Positions 33,662 through 42,038 of a DNA stretch of 64,000 bases are shown here, piece after piece. Origin of the DNA: Pseudomonas nunensis (lineage in GTDB: Bacteria > Pseudomonadota > Gammaproteobacteria > Pseudomonadales > Pseudomonadaceae); contig NZ_CP101125.1 in assembly GCF_024296925.1 (NCBI RefSeq), positions 2,172,501 through 2,236,500 on the forward strand, read 5' to 3'. Numbering within the stretch: the first letter of the stretch is position 1; the number at the start of each line of letters is the position of its first letter. The notes under the pieces were generated by a model, which saw only the letters and a list, made by a program, of their open reading frames with translations, searched no databases and was not told the DNA's origin. The position numbers and the translations under genes are program-made.

Positions 33662-34651
33662 ATGAACATGACAGCCGAAACGGACCGTCCTGCGGTCAAG
33701 CCCTGGAGCCTGACCCGATTCCCCAATTACGCTGAAGCCGCGGCGGTTGAAGTGATCGATGCGCATGCAATCTCCAAAGCCGATTTCATGCGTATCTATG
33801 TCACCAAGAACCGTCCCTGCCTGATCAAAAACGCCGTGCGCCACTGGCCGGCGTTCACCAAATGGACCGACACCGAGTACCTGCGGGCGAACTCGCCCAA
33901 TAGCCCGGTGGTGGTGCGTTCGGCGATGGTCTCAGAGGTGATCGGTTGGTCCGGGCCCGAGGTCAAAGCCGCGTTGACCGAACAGGCAGACGCACGCCAC
34001 CGGGACATCTTGTTCCATGATTTTCTCGACGAGTTGAAGGTTGAGGGGGGACCGTTGGTGGCTGACAGCTGCGGTTTCACCGAAGGCGCGGCGTTCGAGA
34101 AGATGAAGGACGACGTCGCGGGCATGCCGTTCATGCCGGTGCTGAGCAAAGCCCGACGTTACCCGTCTTATCGCGGTTTCCTGTACCGCGATTCCTATAC
34201 CGACTGGCACTTCCATGCCACTGACGAAACCTTTATGACTCAGGTGATCGGTGCCAAGGAAATCCTCTTGTTGCCGCCCGACGATGCGAGTTGGGAAGGC
34301 TTGCGGCCGGTGATCGAGAACGAGGGTTACCTGTTCAATATCGACACCGAGCGTTTCCCCGGCACCCGCGCATTGCGCCCGACCCGCGCTGTGGTCGAAC
34401 CGGGCGATGCGCTGTATATCCCGGCGCTGTGGTGGCATGCGGTGGAGTCGATTGGCGAAGATTTCGGCATCACCGTCGCCGCGACCTTCGGCACGCCTTT
34501 GCACATCAACGGTGACCTGCGCTATCCCATCGCCCGCAAAGTGGCGCGCACGTATCTGTTCACGCCGGCGGCACCGCTGGTGCTCGGCGCGGTGGTGTAT
34601 TCCCTGGCGTACCGCTTGCTGCATGGCGTTGCGCGCCTGGTCAAACGGTGA
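33662..34651 (+). CDS. JmjC/cupin_8-like Fe(II)/2-oxoglutarate dioxygenase
   Basis: The 329-aa protein has the layout of cupin_8/JmjC-like hydroxylases. An N-terminal segment (KNRPCLIKNAVRHWPAFTKW) is typical of the family. The first iron-binding strand is TDWHFHATDETFMTQVIGAK, then LLPP, and the second is EPGDALYIPALWWHAVESIG. The usual HxD pair is not obvious: the strand offers HFH or a displaced Asp three residues later, so the metal site may be atypical. A hydrophobic C-terminal stretch (about residues 300-325) could be a membrane anchor. The ATG at 33662 has GAGAG nine bases upstream; a TTG at 33635 is less likely. Its stop overlaps the MFS start (GTGA), so the pair is translationally coupled. 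Hydroxylation of an NRPS-bound residue or of the acyl chain is inferred from context only. Confidence 0.75.
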   Translation: MNMTAETDRPAVKPWSLTRFPNYAEAAAVEVIDAHAISKADFMRIYVTKNRPCLIKNAVRHWPAFTKWTDTEYLRANSPNSPVVVRSAMVSEVIGWSGPEVKAALTEQADARHRDILFHDFLDELKVEGGPLVADSCGFTEGAAFEKMKDDVAGMPFMPVLSKARRYPSYRGFLYRDSYTDWHFHATDETFMTQVIGAKEILLLPPDDASWEGLRPVIENEGYLFNIDTERFPGTRALRPTRAVVEPGDALYIPALWWHAVESIGEDFGITVAATFGTPLHINGDLRYPIARKVARTYLFTPAAPLVLGAVVYSLAYRLLHGVARLVKR

Positions 34652-36012
34652 TCTTCAAGTCGGCCCGCCCAGACTTTTCCCTTGGGCGCGGTTTCTATTT
34701 CCTGTGGATGGGCGAATCCCTCGCGGTGATCGGTACCGCGCTGATGGAGTTCGCCCTGGGTGTCTGGGTCTACAACCACACCGGATCCGCCGTGGCGTTT
34801 GCCAATGTGGTGTTGGCCGCGACGTTGCCAGCGATCATTTTTTTGCCGTTGGCCGGAGGATTGGCGGATCGGGTCAGCCACAAAGTCATCATTGTCTGTA
34901 GCGACGTGCTGCTCGCGGCGATGCTGTTCGTGGTGATGGCGTTGCTCTGGACCGATCGACTGGAACCGTTGCATCTGTATGTGTTCAACGCGTTGGCGTC
35001 GATCGTCAGTTCGTTCCGGCAGCCGGCTTATCAGGCGGCGGTCAATTCGATCGTCAAGCCGGACAAATTCACTCGTGCCTCGGGGTTGATGGGCATCAGC
35101 AAGAACGCCTCGGCGCTGGTGGGGCCGCTGTTGGCTGGCATCCTGATGGCCCAGGCCGGGTTGGTGACGATTGTCGCGATTGACCTGATTACCTTCTGTT
35201 CAGGCACGTTGCTGGTGATCAAGGCGTTTTCCCATGCGCGCGCGCCCGTAATTAAAAGCGGCGGTGCGAGTGCGGGATCGGTGATGCGTGGCGCAGTGCG
35301 CAATGTCACTGATGCGTTGGGCTTCTTCAAAACCGAACGGTTGATGGCGGGATTGCTGGTCTACACCATGCTGCGCAATGCGTTGTTGTCGATGGTGACG
35401 TTGATGATCACGCCGTTGCTGCTGTCGATGCACACCAGCCAGACGTTGGGCGTGGTGTACACCTGGGCGGCGTTGGGCGGATTGTCTGGCGCTGGATTGT
35501 TGATATTTGTCGGTAATCCGGGGCGGTTGATGGTGTTGATTGCCTGTGCCGACCTGGTGTTGTCGCTGTGTGTGGTCAGCATTGGTCTGGTGTCGGGCAC
35601 GACGGCCTACTGCGCGGTGGTGTTCGTAGCCATTGCGGCGGCCAGCGTGGCTGATGGTGGTGTCAGTGCGCTGTGGATGCGCAAGATCCCGACCGGGTCG
35701 CGGGCCAGTGTGTTTGCGCTGATCAGCATGTTGATCATTGCGGCTACCAGCATTGCGATCTTTGGTGGCGGCTTGATTGTCGATCACTGGTTCCAGCCGG
35801 CACTTGAGCCGGGTGGGCGATTTGTCGAGTCCATCGGTGGCTGGCTCGGCGTCGGCAAGGGCCGGGGCGTGGCGCTGCTGTTTGTGGTGGCGGGTGCGGT
35901 GAGTGTGCTGCTGTGCCTGGGCACGCTGATCTATCGGCCGATGCGGCGACTGGATCGGCTGGTGCGGGATGAGGACAGCAGCGCATTAACCCCCGCCGAT
36001 GCGGTTCTGTAG
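34648..36012 (+). CDS. MFS exporter (EntS-like, MFS_3 type)
   Basis: This 454-aa, strongly hydrophobic protein has about twelve predicted membrane segments. It carries the MFS A-motif region LAGGLADRVSHKVIIV between TM2 and TM3, and the family pattern YQAAVNSIVKPDKFTRASGL. It resembles EntS-type exporters found with siderophore and peptide clusters. The start is a GTG whose TG is shared with the TGA of the dioxygenase gene, so translation is coupled. Export of, or self-protection from, the lipopeptides is plausible but not shown. The stop codon lies inside the first REPIN repeat, leaving no separate terminator. Confidence 0.9.
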   Translation: MIFKSARPDFSLGRGFYFLWMGESLAVIGTALMEFALGVWVYNHTGSAVAFANVVLAATLPAIIFLPLAGGLADRVSHKVIIVCSDVLLAAMLFVVMALLWTDRLEPLHLYVFNALASIVSSFRQPAYQAAVNSIVKPDKFTRASGLMGISKNASALVGPLLAGILMAQAGLVTIVAIDLITFCSGTLLVIKAFSHARAPVIKSGGASAGSVMRGAVRNVTDALGFFKTERLMAGLLVYTMLRNALLSMVTLMITPLLLSMHTSQTLGVVYTWAALGGLSGAGLLIFVGNPGRLMVLIACADLVLSLCVVSIGLVSGTTAYCAVVFVAIAAASVADGGVSALWMRKIPTGSRASVFALISMLIIAATSIAIFGGGLIVDHWFQPALEPGGRFVESIGGWLGVGKGRGVALLFVVAGAVSVLLCLGTLIYRPMRRLDRLVRDEDSSALTPADAVL

Positions 36013-36098
36013 GAGCGAGGCTTGCCCGCGAAAGCGGTGTGCCAGTCAGCATGAGTAGTGACTGGGCCGACGCCTTCGCGAGAAAGCCCGCTCCTACA
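36009..36098. repeat. REPIN 1 (paired REP palindrome)
   Basis: This is a 90-bp element of two inverted REP units: TGTAGGAGCGAGGCTTGCCC at the left and its near-complement ending CCCGCTCCTACA at the right. It begins at the last sense codon of the MFS gene, so its left arm includes the stop. It can fold into one long hairpin. Confidence 0.9.
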
Positions 36099-36143
36099 GG
36101 GATCTGTGGCGACCACAGATCTTGTGAACATCCCCAAAACAAA

Positions 36144-36233
36144 TGTGGGAGCGGGCTTGCTCGCGAAGGCGGTGTGTCAGGCAACACAATGATTGCCTGT
36201 GCCACCGCCATCGCGAGCAAGCTCGCTCCCACA
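36144..36233. repeat. REPIN 2
   Basis: A 90-bp inverted pair: TGTGGGAGCGGGCTTGCTCG at the left, GCGAGCAAGCTCGCTCCCAC at the right. It lies 45 bp after REPIN 1 and belongs to the same family, with the canonical GCGGGCTTGCTCGCGAAGGC core. Confidence 0.92.
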
Positions 36234-36277
36234 GGGTCCGGGGTTGGTCACAAATCCTGCGAACTACGCGAAACAAA

Positions 36278-36367
36278 TGTGGGAGCGAGCTTGCTCGCGA
36301 TGAGGGCGTGTCAGTCAACATGAGCAGTGACTGATACGCCGCCTTCGCGAGCAAGCCCGCTCCCACA
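36278..36367. repeat. REPIN 3
   Basis: A third 90-bp inverted pair: TGTGGGAGCGAGCTTGCTCG at the left and GCGAGCAAGCCCGCTCCCAC at the right, 44 bp after REPIN 2. The three together fill the 388-bp gap between the convergent MFS and syrC-like genes, where they may also block read-through. No gene is seen here. Confidence 0.92.
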
Positions 36368-36400
36368 GGGGGTTGGTGTTAGGTTAGGGGGTTTAGTGTT

Positions 36401-37603
36401 TCAGACCTCAGCCAATTCAAGCGTTGCGTCGATGAACTCAAACGCTGTTTTCTTCGACTCCGCCGCCCGTTCGAAGAACGCCAAATGGCTGCCGTCCTTT
36501 TCGATATGCAACGTCGCCCCTTCAATGGACTGCGCAATCAATCGCGACCCACCGATATGCGTGGTGCTATCGCTGTCCCCAGCCACCACCAGCGTCGGCA
36601 CGGTGATCCGGGGCAGGATCGGGAGCAACTCGGTTTTGTTCAGTGCATCGTTGAGACGGGCGTAACGGTAGAAAAGCTCCGGGTTGACGTAAGGAAACAG
36701 CACCGTATGAGCGATCGGTTCCGGCGTGGTCGCCAGCGTCTTCTGGTCAACGAACATCGCCTGCAGGTCCTGAGCCTCCTCCCGGTCCTGCGCGGCGGTT
36801 TCCATTAGCCATTCGAAGTTTTGCTGGTGTGGCGTGCGCAGGCTGTCATCGCCCAGGTTGTAGTCGCCGTGCCACAGGCTCAACGACTGCGCGCGTTCGC
36901 CATGCACGGCCGCGGCGCACAGCACAATCGCCGCACCACCGCAGATGCCCATCAGGTGTGCACTGTGCAACTCGAAATGATCCATCACCGCGAACAGATC
37001 GGCGACCTGGTCATGGGTATCGACACCCACCTGGTCGAAGGCTTCACAGTCACCAAACAACCCCCGGGTTTCCCAGGTCACGACAAAGTACCGTTCGCTC
37101 AGCGCGTCGAACCAGTCGCGGCAAAGGTCAAACGGCATGCCGCAGGGCAGGGCGAGGACGATGGGCGGGCGTTGCCGATGGTTGCTGGCATAGACTGCCA
37201 GCGGGACGCCATCCCGGGTGATCAGGCGCGACATTTCGATCTGCGGCACGGCGCCGCTGAAATCGAAAGACGCCAGCACGGCCTCAAATCGCTCCGGCGC
37301 ATCGAATGCGTCATAGCGAAAGTCCAGGGCCTGGGAAATCTTCTTGCTGATAAACAATTCGAACGACGACAGTTGCGCCGACGCGCCGTGCAAATACTGC
37401 ACGGCGCTGACGCCAACGTGGGCCAACGCGCGAGTCACGGCGTGCTCTGTGGCGACCAGCGCCGGGGAGGCGGCGACAGGTGTGCTGTCGTCTCCCCCGG
37501 CGAAGAAACACAGGCGAACCGGAGCCGGCAGGTTGGCGGCAAGATGCCGGAGCATCCTGACTGTCTCGCACAGGCGCGTTGCGGCGTCGGTGGGAAGGGA
37601 CAT
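36401..37603 (-). CDS. syrC: SyrC-like chlorothreonyl transferase (alpha/beta hydrolase with Cys nucleophile)
   Basis: The 400-aa protein from the ATG at 37603 (AGGAG ten bases upstream; a TTG at 37627 is less likely) has an alpha/beta-hydrolase fold. The nucleophile elbow is GICGG, with Cys in place of Ser, as in the aminoacyl shuttles SyrC and CmaE. The acid and His follow in VVAGDSDSTT and KDGSHLAFFE. SyrC moves 4-chloro-threonine from the SyrB1 carrier to the A-less last module of the syringomycin synthetase. The same role fits here, because the mycin NRPS ends in C-T-TE with no A domain. It is the last gene of the syrB1-syrB2-syrC operon, 41 bp after the halogenase. Confidence 0.9.
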   Translation of the reverse strand: MSLPTDAATRLCETVRMLRHLAANLPAPVRLCFFAGGDDSTPVAASPALVATEHAVTRALAHVGVSAVQYLHGASAQLSSFELFISKKISQALDFRYDAFDAPERFEAVLASFDFSGAVPQIEMSRLITRDGVPLAVYASNHRQRPPIVLALPCGMPFDLCRDWFDALSERYFVVTWETRGLFGDCEAFDQVGVDTHDQVADLFAVMDHFELHSAHLMGICGGAAIVLCAAAVHGERAQSLSLWHGDYNLGDDSLRTPHQQNFEWLMETAAQDREEAQDLQAMFVDQKTLATTPEPIAHTVLFPYVNPELFYRYARLNDALNKTELLPILPRITVPTLVVAGDSDSTTHIGGSRLIAQSIEGATLHIEKDGSHLAFFERAAESKKTAFEFIDATLELAEV

Positions 37604-37644
37604 GGAAAGGGTGCTCCTGTTAGGCAACGTTGCTTGAACCGACT

Positions 37645-38589
37645 TTATTCCGAGCCGAATTTCTTGCCTCGGGTGGTCTCGGTCACCAGGCGGTTGTAGT
37701 CCGGAGACGAATTACCGAGCACCTGCACCGCGCCGTATTTCTCCAGGCTGATCTTGCCGCCGTACTCTTCGATGTGGTCCGAGTCCGGGTAAATTTTCAC
37801 GAAGGACGGCACGTAGCGCGAGGCAAACCCCATGCGCATTTCCTGGGATTCGCCGCTGTGCGGGTAGGAGGCGTGCATCAGTGTGGACCAGAAAATGATG
37901 AACTGGCCGGCCTTCATTTGCATCGGCACGGCAGCGGCTTCGTCAGGCTTCCAGTTCTCGTCGATCTGCAACTGGCGGTAGTCGTAGCCGAAGAAACCAC
38001 GACGAACGCCGTCCTTGACCACCCCGGTGGCGTTCTCGGGGTCATAGCTCATGCGCTTGGTTTCGTCGTAATTCATGCTGTTCTGCGTGCCCGGAATGAA
38101 TTGCAGGCAGCCGTTGGCGATATTCGCGTCGGTAAACGCAGTCCACACGGTAATGGTGCCGCCGAACTCTTCGTTCTCCGGCCAGATGATTTGCGGTTTG
38201 CCCGAGGCGTTCGCGAAGGTGTCGGCTTGGTGCCAATCGGTGCCTTCATCGCCCGGGTATTTCGGGAAAAATTCGGTACGCCAGCACAGCACTTCAGGGC
38301 CGAGGATGCTTTGGATGCGGTCGGTGATTTCGGCGCGGCAGATATGGTCGGCGAGGAAATCGTCATCCAGGTGGCGATCATAGTTGGCGATGTTGGTGGC
38401 GCCCGAAATCGCATCCAGATCCTGATAGGCCGCAGCGCTGCGGTCGAGCAGGCGCAGGCGGGTACGTTTCCAGGCTTCTTTCATTTCTTCCGGGGTGTAG
38501 GCCGTGAAGGGGCCGATGAAGCCGTTCTTTTCGAACGACTCTCGTTCTTCCTTCGTCAGATTGAATGTTCTAACCGCGACTTCAGACAT
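37645..38589 (-). CDS. syrB2: SyrB2-like non-haem iron threonyl chlorinase
   Basis: The 314-aa product is very similar to SyrB2 (310 aa). Long stretches match what I know of SyrB2, including [20 protein letters not shown] and SRYVPSF. Key residues are His120 and Ala122 in HQA. Ala replaces the carboxylate ligand of hydroxylases and leaves room for chloride. His239 and Arg258 (2-oxoglutarate) follow at the spacing of SyrB2 His116/Ala118/His235/Arg254. It chlorinates the methyl group of threonine held on the SyrB1 carrier. The ATG at 38589 has AAGGAAG upstream and overlaps the end of syrB1 by 8 bp (ATGTCTGA). An upstream in-frame ATG at 38670 lies inside syrB1 and is rejected. Confidence 0.97.
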   Translation of the reverse strand: MSEVAVRTFNLTKEERESFEKNGFIGPFTAYTPEEMKEAWKRTRLRLLDRSAAAYQDLDAISGATNIANYDRHLDDDFLADHICRAEITDRIQSILGPEVLCWRTEFFPKYPGDEGTDWHQADTFANASGKPQIIWPENEEFGGTITVWTAFTDANIANGCLQFIPGTQNSMNYDETKRMSYDPENATGVVKDGVRRGFFGYDYRQLQIDENWKPDEAAAVPMQMKAGQFIIFWSTLMHASYPHSGESQEMRMGFASRYVPSFVKIYPDSDHIEEYGGKISLEKYGAVQVLGNSSPDYNRLVTETTRGKKFGSE

Positions 38590-40441
38590 TTGCTTCTTCC
38601 TTTTGGTGGTGGGCGTGAACAAGCGAATTAATGCAGCCAGCGAGGACCTTGGCGGTCGCACCATCGGCAAGAACGCCTGGGTCCAGATTGATTTGGTAAT
38701 GCGTTTTAAGCTTGCTCAGCGAACGGATCAGCGCCAGGGAGGTGCCGCCGAAGTCGAAGAAGTCATCGTTGAGACCGATGCACTTCAGGCCGATGTCGTC
38801 GGACCAGACCCGCAGCACGAACTTCTCATGCTCGGTAAGCCCTGATTGCACAGGCGCGGACGTCTCGGCCAACGGCGAAGGCAGCTGCGCCTTGTCGATC
38901 TTGCCGTGGGCGGTCATCGGCAAGGCCGGGAGCACGATGTAGGCGGAAGGGCGCATGTAGTCGGGCAGGTTGTCCGACGCCAGTGCCGCGAGTTGCGCAC
39001 GGGATTGTTCGGTCCAGGCACTCGGGCCGTCGGTGGGCACGACGTAGGCGATCAGGCGCCAGTCGCCATCGCCATAATCGTGAGCGCCGACGTGGCAGGC
39101 CGAGAGGGCGGTGCTGGTTTGCAGGCAGGCTTCGACTTCACCCGGCTCGATGCGGAAACCACGGATCTTCAGCTGTTCGTCGCAACGCCCGACGTAGCGA
39201 TATTCGCCATCGGCGCCCTGCATCAACAGATCGCCCGTGCGATAGGCCGGGCTGGTGTGGCCGGGCAGGGTGACGAAGCGTTCGGCACTCAGCGCAATTC
39301 GATTCAGGTAACCCTGCGCAACGCCGGCACCTTCGATATACAGTTCGCCGGTCGAGCCTTGGGCTACCGGCACCTGATTCACATCCAGCAGGTTGAGTTT
39401 CCAGCCATCCAGTGGCTGACCGATAGACACCATCGCCGAGCTTTCCAGATCCTGGCCGCGCACCCGTTTGTAGGTAGTGTGAACCGTGGCTTCGGTGATG
39501 CCGTACATGTTGATCAGCGCGGGCTTTTCATCGCCGTGACGCTCGACCCAAGGACGCAGCACCGTGGCCGGCAAGGCTTCGCCCCCGAACACCACATAGC
39601 GCAGGGCCAGGCGATCCTTGGCCAGGCGGTCAACCTCGTCGAGACCACGGAACGCCGAAGGGGTCTGGCTGAGCACGGTCACGCCGTTGCGCACCAGCCA
39701 CTTGCGGAACGATTCCGGCGAGCGCGACACGTCGTAAGGCACCACGGCAACCTGGCCGCCATGGGCCAGCGCGCCCCAGATTTCCCACACGGAAAAGTCG
39801 AAACCGATGGAGTGGAACATCGACCAGACATCGGTTTTCGAGAAACCGTACGAGCGTTGCGTGCTCTCCAGCAAGCTACTCACGTTGCCATGCGCGACCA
39901 ATACGCCCTTGGGTTCACCGGTCGAGCCGGAGGTGTAGATCACATACGCCGGTGCTGTCGCCGCATTGAGTTTTGGTGCGGTTGTTTCGACTTCAGGGCC
40001 GCTCAGCAGAGCGTCAAGGTGCAACACACGCAGCGACGGAGTTGCCGGAACGCTGGCGACATCTTTCGAGGAAATCATCAAGCTGATGCCGCTGTCGCGC
40101 ACGATGTGTTCGAGGCGTTTGGCCGGGTACAGCGGGTCAACCGGCACATAGGCGGCGCCGGCTTTCAGAATGCCGAGCAGGCCGATCACTAGGTCGGCGC
40201 TGCGCTCCAGGCACAGGCCCACGAGCATGCCGTCAGTCACCCCTTCATGACGCAGGCGTGCCGCGAGTTTCGATGAAACGGCTTCCAGTTCCGCATAGCT
40301 CAAGGCCCGGGTTTCGTCGGACACAGCCGTTCGCTCGGGAAATTCGCGGGCCTTGGCACTGAACAACTCATGCAGCAACGCTGCGGGTTTGAGAGGCGAT
40401 GACGCGGAGTTCAGCGCCCCGCCCGTGTTGGTGATCGGCAT
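38582..40441 (-). CDS. syrB1: SyrB1-like threonine-activating A-T didomain protein
   Basis: From the ATG at 40441 (GGAG nine bases upstream) the product is 619 aa, close to SyrB1 (about 616). An A domain ([37 protein letters not shown]) is followed by one carrier domain ([12 protein letters not shown]). There is no C domain. The code reads DFWSVGMVH, the same as SyrB1 and close to the Thr codes elsewhere in this window (DFWNIGMVH). It loads L-Thr onto its own carrier for SyrB2 to chlorinate. An ATG at 40474 with GAGG upstream is an alternative start. Confidence 0.95.
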   Translation of the reverse strand: MPITNTGGALNSASSPLKPAALLHELFSAKAREFPERTAVSDETRALSYAELEAVSSKLAARLRHEGVTDGMLVGLCLERSADLVIGLLGILKAGAAYVPVDPLYPAKRLEHIVRDSGISLMISSKDVASVPATPSLRVLHLDALLSGPEVETTAPKLNAATAPAYVIYTSGSTGEPKGVLVAHGNVSSLLESTQRSYGFSKTDVWSMFHSIGFDFSVWEIWGALAHGGQVAVVPYDVSRSPESFRKWLVRNGVTVLSQTPSAFRGLDEVDRLAKDRLALRYVVFGGEALPATVLRPWVERHGDEKPALINMYGITEATVHTTYKRVRGQDLESSAMVSIGQPLDGWKLNLLDVNQVPVAQGSTGELYIEGAGVAQGYLNRIALSAERFVTLPGHTSPAYRTGDLLMQGADGEYRYVGRCDEQLKIRGFRIEPGEVEACLQTSTALSACHVGAHDYGDGDWRLIAYVVPTDGPSAWTEQSRAQLAALASDNLPDYMRPSAYIVLPALPMTAHGKIDKAQLPSPLAETSAPVQSGLTEHEKFVLRVWSDDIGLKCIGLNDDFFDFGGTSLALIRSLSKLKTHYQINLDPGVLADGATAKVLAGCINSLVHAHHQKEEANV

Positions 40442-40583
40442 GACTAACGCTCCAGTGAATGGGGAAAGGTGCATCGCGGTGGCCTCGACAGGCGAGGCCA
40501 TTCGACAGCCCACCGGACAGGTATCCAGGGACCGACCGCGATTCGCAGCTGCCGTATTTCAGCACCGTGTTCAAGCGCATGTC

Positions 40584-40603
40584 TGTCGCGGGAAATGGGG
40601 ACA
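40584..40603 (-). promoter_or_regulatory. syr-syp-like box upstream of syrB1
   Basis: The 20-bp dyad reads TGTCGCGGGAAATGGGGACA on plus and TGTCCC-N11-ACA on minus, followed on minus by GACATG. It lies 143 bp upstream of the syrB1 ATG. A -10-like TGAAAT lies about 22 bp downstream on the minus strand. Its extended sequence is very similar to the box at 33471, including the flanking GACA. Confidence 0.6.
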
Positions 40604-40633
40604 AGCGCAAGTCGGGAAGGGGATAGCGCAAAT

Positions 40634-40787
40634 CCCGTAGCAGCTGTCGAGCGAAGCGAGGCAGCGTTCGGCGGCGCAGCCGTCGCAAAATCCGCCAACG
40701 CGGTGTTTCAGGTAGACCGCGTGCTTTGGGTTGACGACGGCTTCGCCGCCGAACGCTGCCTCGCTTCGCTCGACAGCTGCTACGGGG
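40634..40787. repeat. Large imperfect inverted repeat between syrB1 and syrP
   Basis: Two arms of about 55 bp face each other across a 42-bp centre. The left arm starts CCCGTAGCAGCTGTCGAGCG (40634-40688). The right arm starts TTGACGACGGCTTCGCCGCC and ends CGACAGCTGCTACGGG (40731-40787). The arms differ at only a few positions and would form a very stable hairpin. The GTAGCAGCTGTCGAGC type is a common intergenic repeat in Pseudomonas and is distinct from the REPINs at 36 kb. With the two dyads it is all I see in the 457-bp gap. Confidence 0.85.
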
Positions 40788-40814
40788 GCAATGTATGGCC
40801 GGGATTCAGTGGGG

Positions 40815-40834
40815 TGTCCCTGTTTGCAGTTACA
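40815..40834 (+). promoter_or_regulatory. syr-syp-like box upstream of syrP
   Basis: TGTCCCTGTTTGCAGTTACA is followed by GACATG, the same extended flank as the syrB1 box on the other strand. It lies about 65 bp before the syrP ATG. The right half-site (AGTTACA) is weaker than CGGGACA, and no clear -10 is seen. Confidence 0.45.
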
Positions 40835-40898
40835 GACATGACCCACCCGCAATGTTTTGATCCTTGCGCGATCGATCCATATGGCTTGGGAGTTGTGC

Positions 40899-41924
40899 AT
40901 GAATCTTGAAACTGCGGCTGTTGGTTGGGCTGACAACGGTCTGGATGAATCAGTCCGGCTTTCTTTGTTGAACCCCGGGCTGACCTTGCCGGTGGTGATC
41001 GAACCGGTCACCCCTGGCCTGGATTTCGCGGCGTGGGCCTCGGCCCGGCGCGAGGCGGTCGAGGCCTTGTTGTGTCGGCATGGCGCCGTGCTTTTTCGCG
41101 GCTTCGGGCTCGACACGGTGGCGTCCTTCGAAGCCTTCGCCGAGGCACTGTCACCCGGTCTGCACGGCAGCTACGGCGACCTGCCGAAGAAGGAGGGCGG
41201 GCGCAATGTCTATCGTTCGACGCCTTATCCCGAGCGCGAAATGATCCTCTACCACAACGAGAGTTCGCACCTCGAAAGCTGGCCACGCAAGCAATGGTTC
41301 TTCTGCGAAAAACCATCCCGCGTCGGCGGCGCAACACCCCTGGTGGACATCCGCCAAATGATCCGCCTGCTGCCCGCCGAGATCGTCGAGACCTTCGAGC
41401 GCAAGGCGCTCTCGTACAGCCGCACCTTCACTAAGGGCGTCGAGCCGAGCTGGCAGAACTTCTTCGGTGTCGACGACCCCGCAGTGGTCGAGGCCCGTTG
41501 CTGCGAGCAGGGCACCGACTGCGCCTGGCTCGACGCCGATACCTTGCAGATTCGCACCCGCTGCCCGGCGGTGATCAAGCACCCGGTGACCGGGGAATCG
41601 GCGTTTTTCAATCAGGTGCAGCTGCATCACCCGTTCTGCCTGGGCGAGGAAATGCGCGAAGACCTGCTCGACATGTTCGGTGAAGACCGCTTGCCACGCA
41701 TGGTCAGTTACGGCGACGGCACACCCATCGAAGACGAGGTCATGGCGTTGCTCGGCGAAGCGTATGAGTCCTGCGCGGTGCGCTTCGACTGGCAGAAAGG
41801 CGATGTGGTGATGCTCGACAACATGCTCACCGCCCACGCCCGTGACCCGTATGAAGAGCCGCGCCTGATTGTGGTGGCCATGGGCGAGATGACCGCCAGA
41901 AACGATGTCTGGCAGGAACAATAA
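40899..41924 (+). CDS. syrP: SyrP-like TauD-family aspartyl beta-hydroxylase
   Basis: This 341-aa Fe(II)/2-oxoglutarate oxygenase is of the TauD/TfdA family. The iron ligands are His119-x-Glu121 in LYHNESSH and the distal His in DNMLTAHARDPY, followed by the 2-oxoglutarate-binding Arg region (EEPRLIVVAM). SyrP hydroxylates the carrier-bound Asp8 of syringomycin. An Asp module at position 8 of the mycin NRPS makes the same role likely. The ATG at 40899 was chosen because GGGAG lies six bases upstream; in-frame ATGs at 40857 and 40881 lack a ribosome site. It is divergent from syrB1 and 114 bp upstream of the exporter. Confidence 0.9.
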   Translation: MNLETAAVGWADNGLDESVRLSLLNPGLTLPVVIEPVTPGLDFAAWASARREAVEALLCRHGAVLFRGFGLDTVASFEAFAEALSPGLHGSYGDLPKKEGGRNVYRSTPYPEREMILYHNESSHLESWPRKQWFFCEKPSRVGGATPLVDIRQMIRLLPAEIVETFERKALSYSRTFTKGVEPSWQNFFGVDDPAVVEARCCEQGTDCAWLDADTLQIRTRCPAVIKHPVTGESAFFNQVQLHHPFCLGEEMREDLLDMFGEDRLPRMVSYGDGTPIEDEVMALLGEAYESCAVRFDWQKGDVVMLDNMLTAHARDPYEEPRLIVVAMGEMTARNDVWQEQ

Positions 41925-41954
41925 CTGCGGTCGGGTGCCAGGCATTTACGGTTT

Positions 41955-42000
41955 TGTACCGGCAATCCGGGACAGCCGTTTTGCTCACGCTCCGTACACT
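41955..42000 (+). promoter_or_regulatory. Candidate promoter with syr-syp-like box before the ABC exporter
   Basis: TGTACCGGCAATCCGGGACA (41955-41974) fits TGtCccg-N6-cggGaCA with one main deviation (A for C at position 4). A -10-like TACACT (41995-42000) lies 20 bp downstream. The exporter ATG is 65 bp beyond the box. This is the best-conserved dyad of the set. Confidence 0.6.
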
Positions 42001-42038
42001 TGATGCCCTGCGGTGAGCCCATTTGAGGATAGCGATCA

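Noticed and set aside
35744..36366. Open frames across the REPIN array (for example 35744-36232, 36039-36323, 36094-36366)
   Set aside because: They are translations of REP palindromes and recur in all directions; repeats explain them.
36009..36367. CRISPR array
   Set aside because: The repeats are 90-bp inverted pairs with short variable linkers and no cas genes nearby, which fits REPINs.
38590..38670. N-terminal extension of the SyrB2-like halogenase
   Set aside because: It would lie inside syrB1. The ATG at 38589 has a ribosome site and gives the length of SyrB2.
40571..41116. Minus-strand open frame of 181 codons across the syrB1-syrP gap
   Set aside because: It runs through the large inverted repeat and antisense to syrP, with no motif and no ribosome site.
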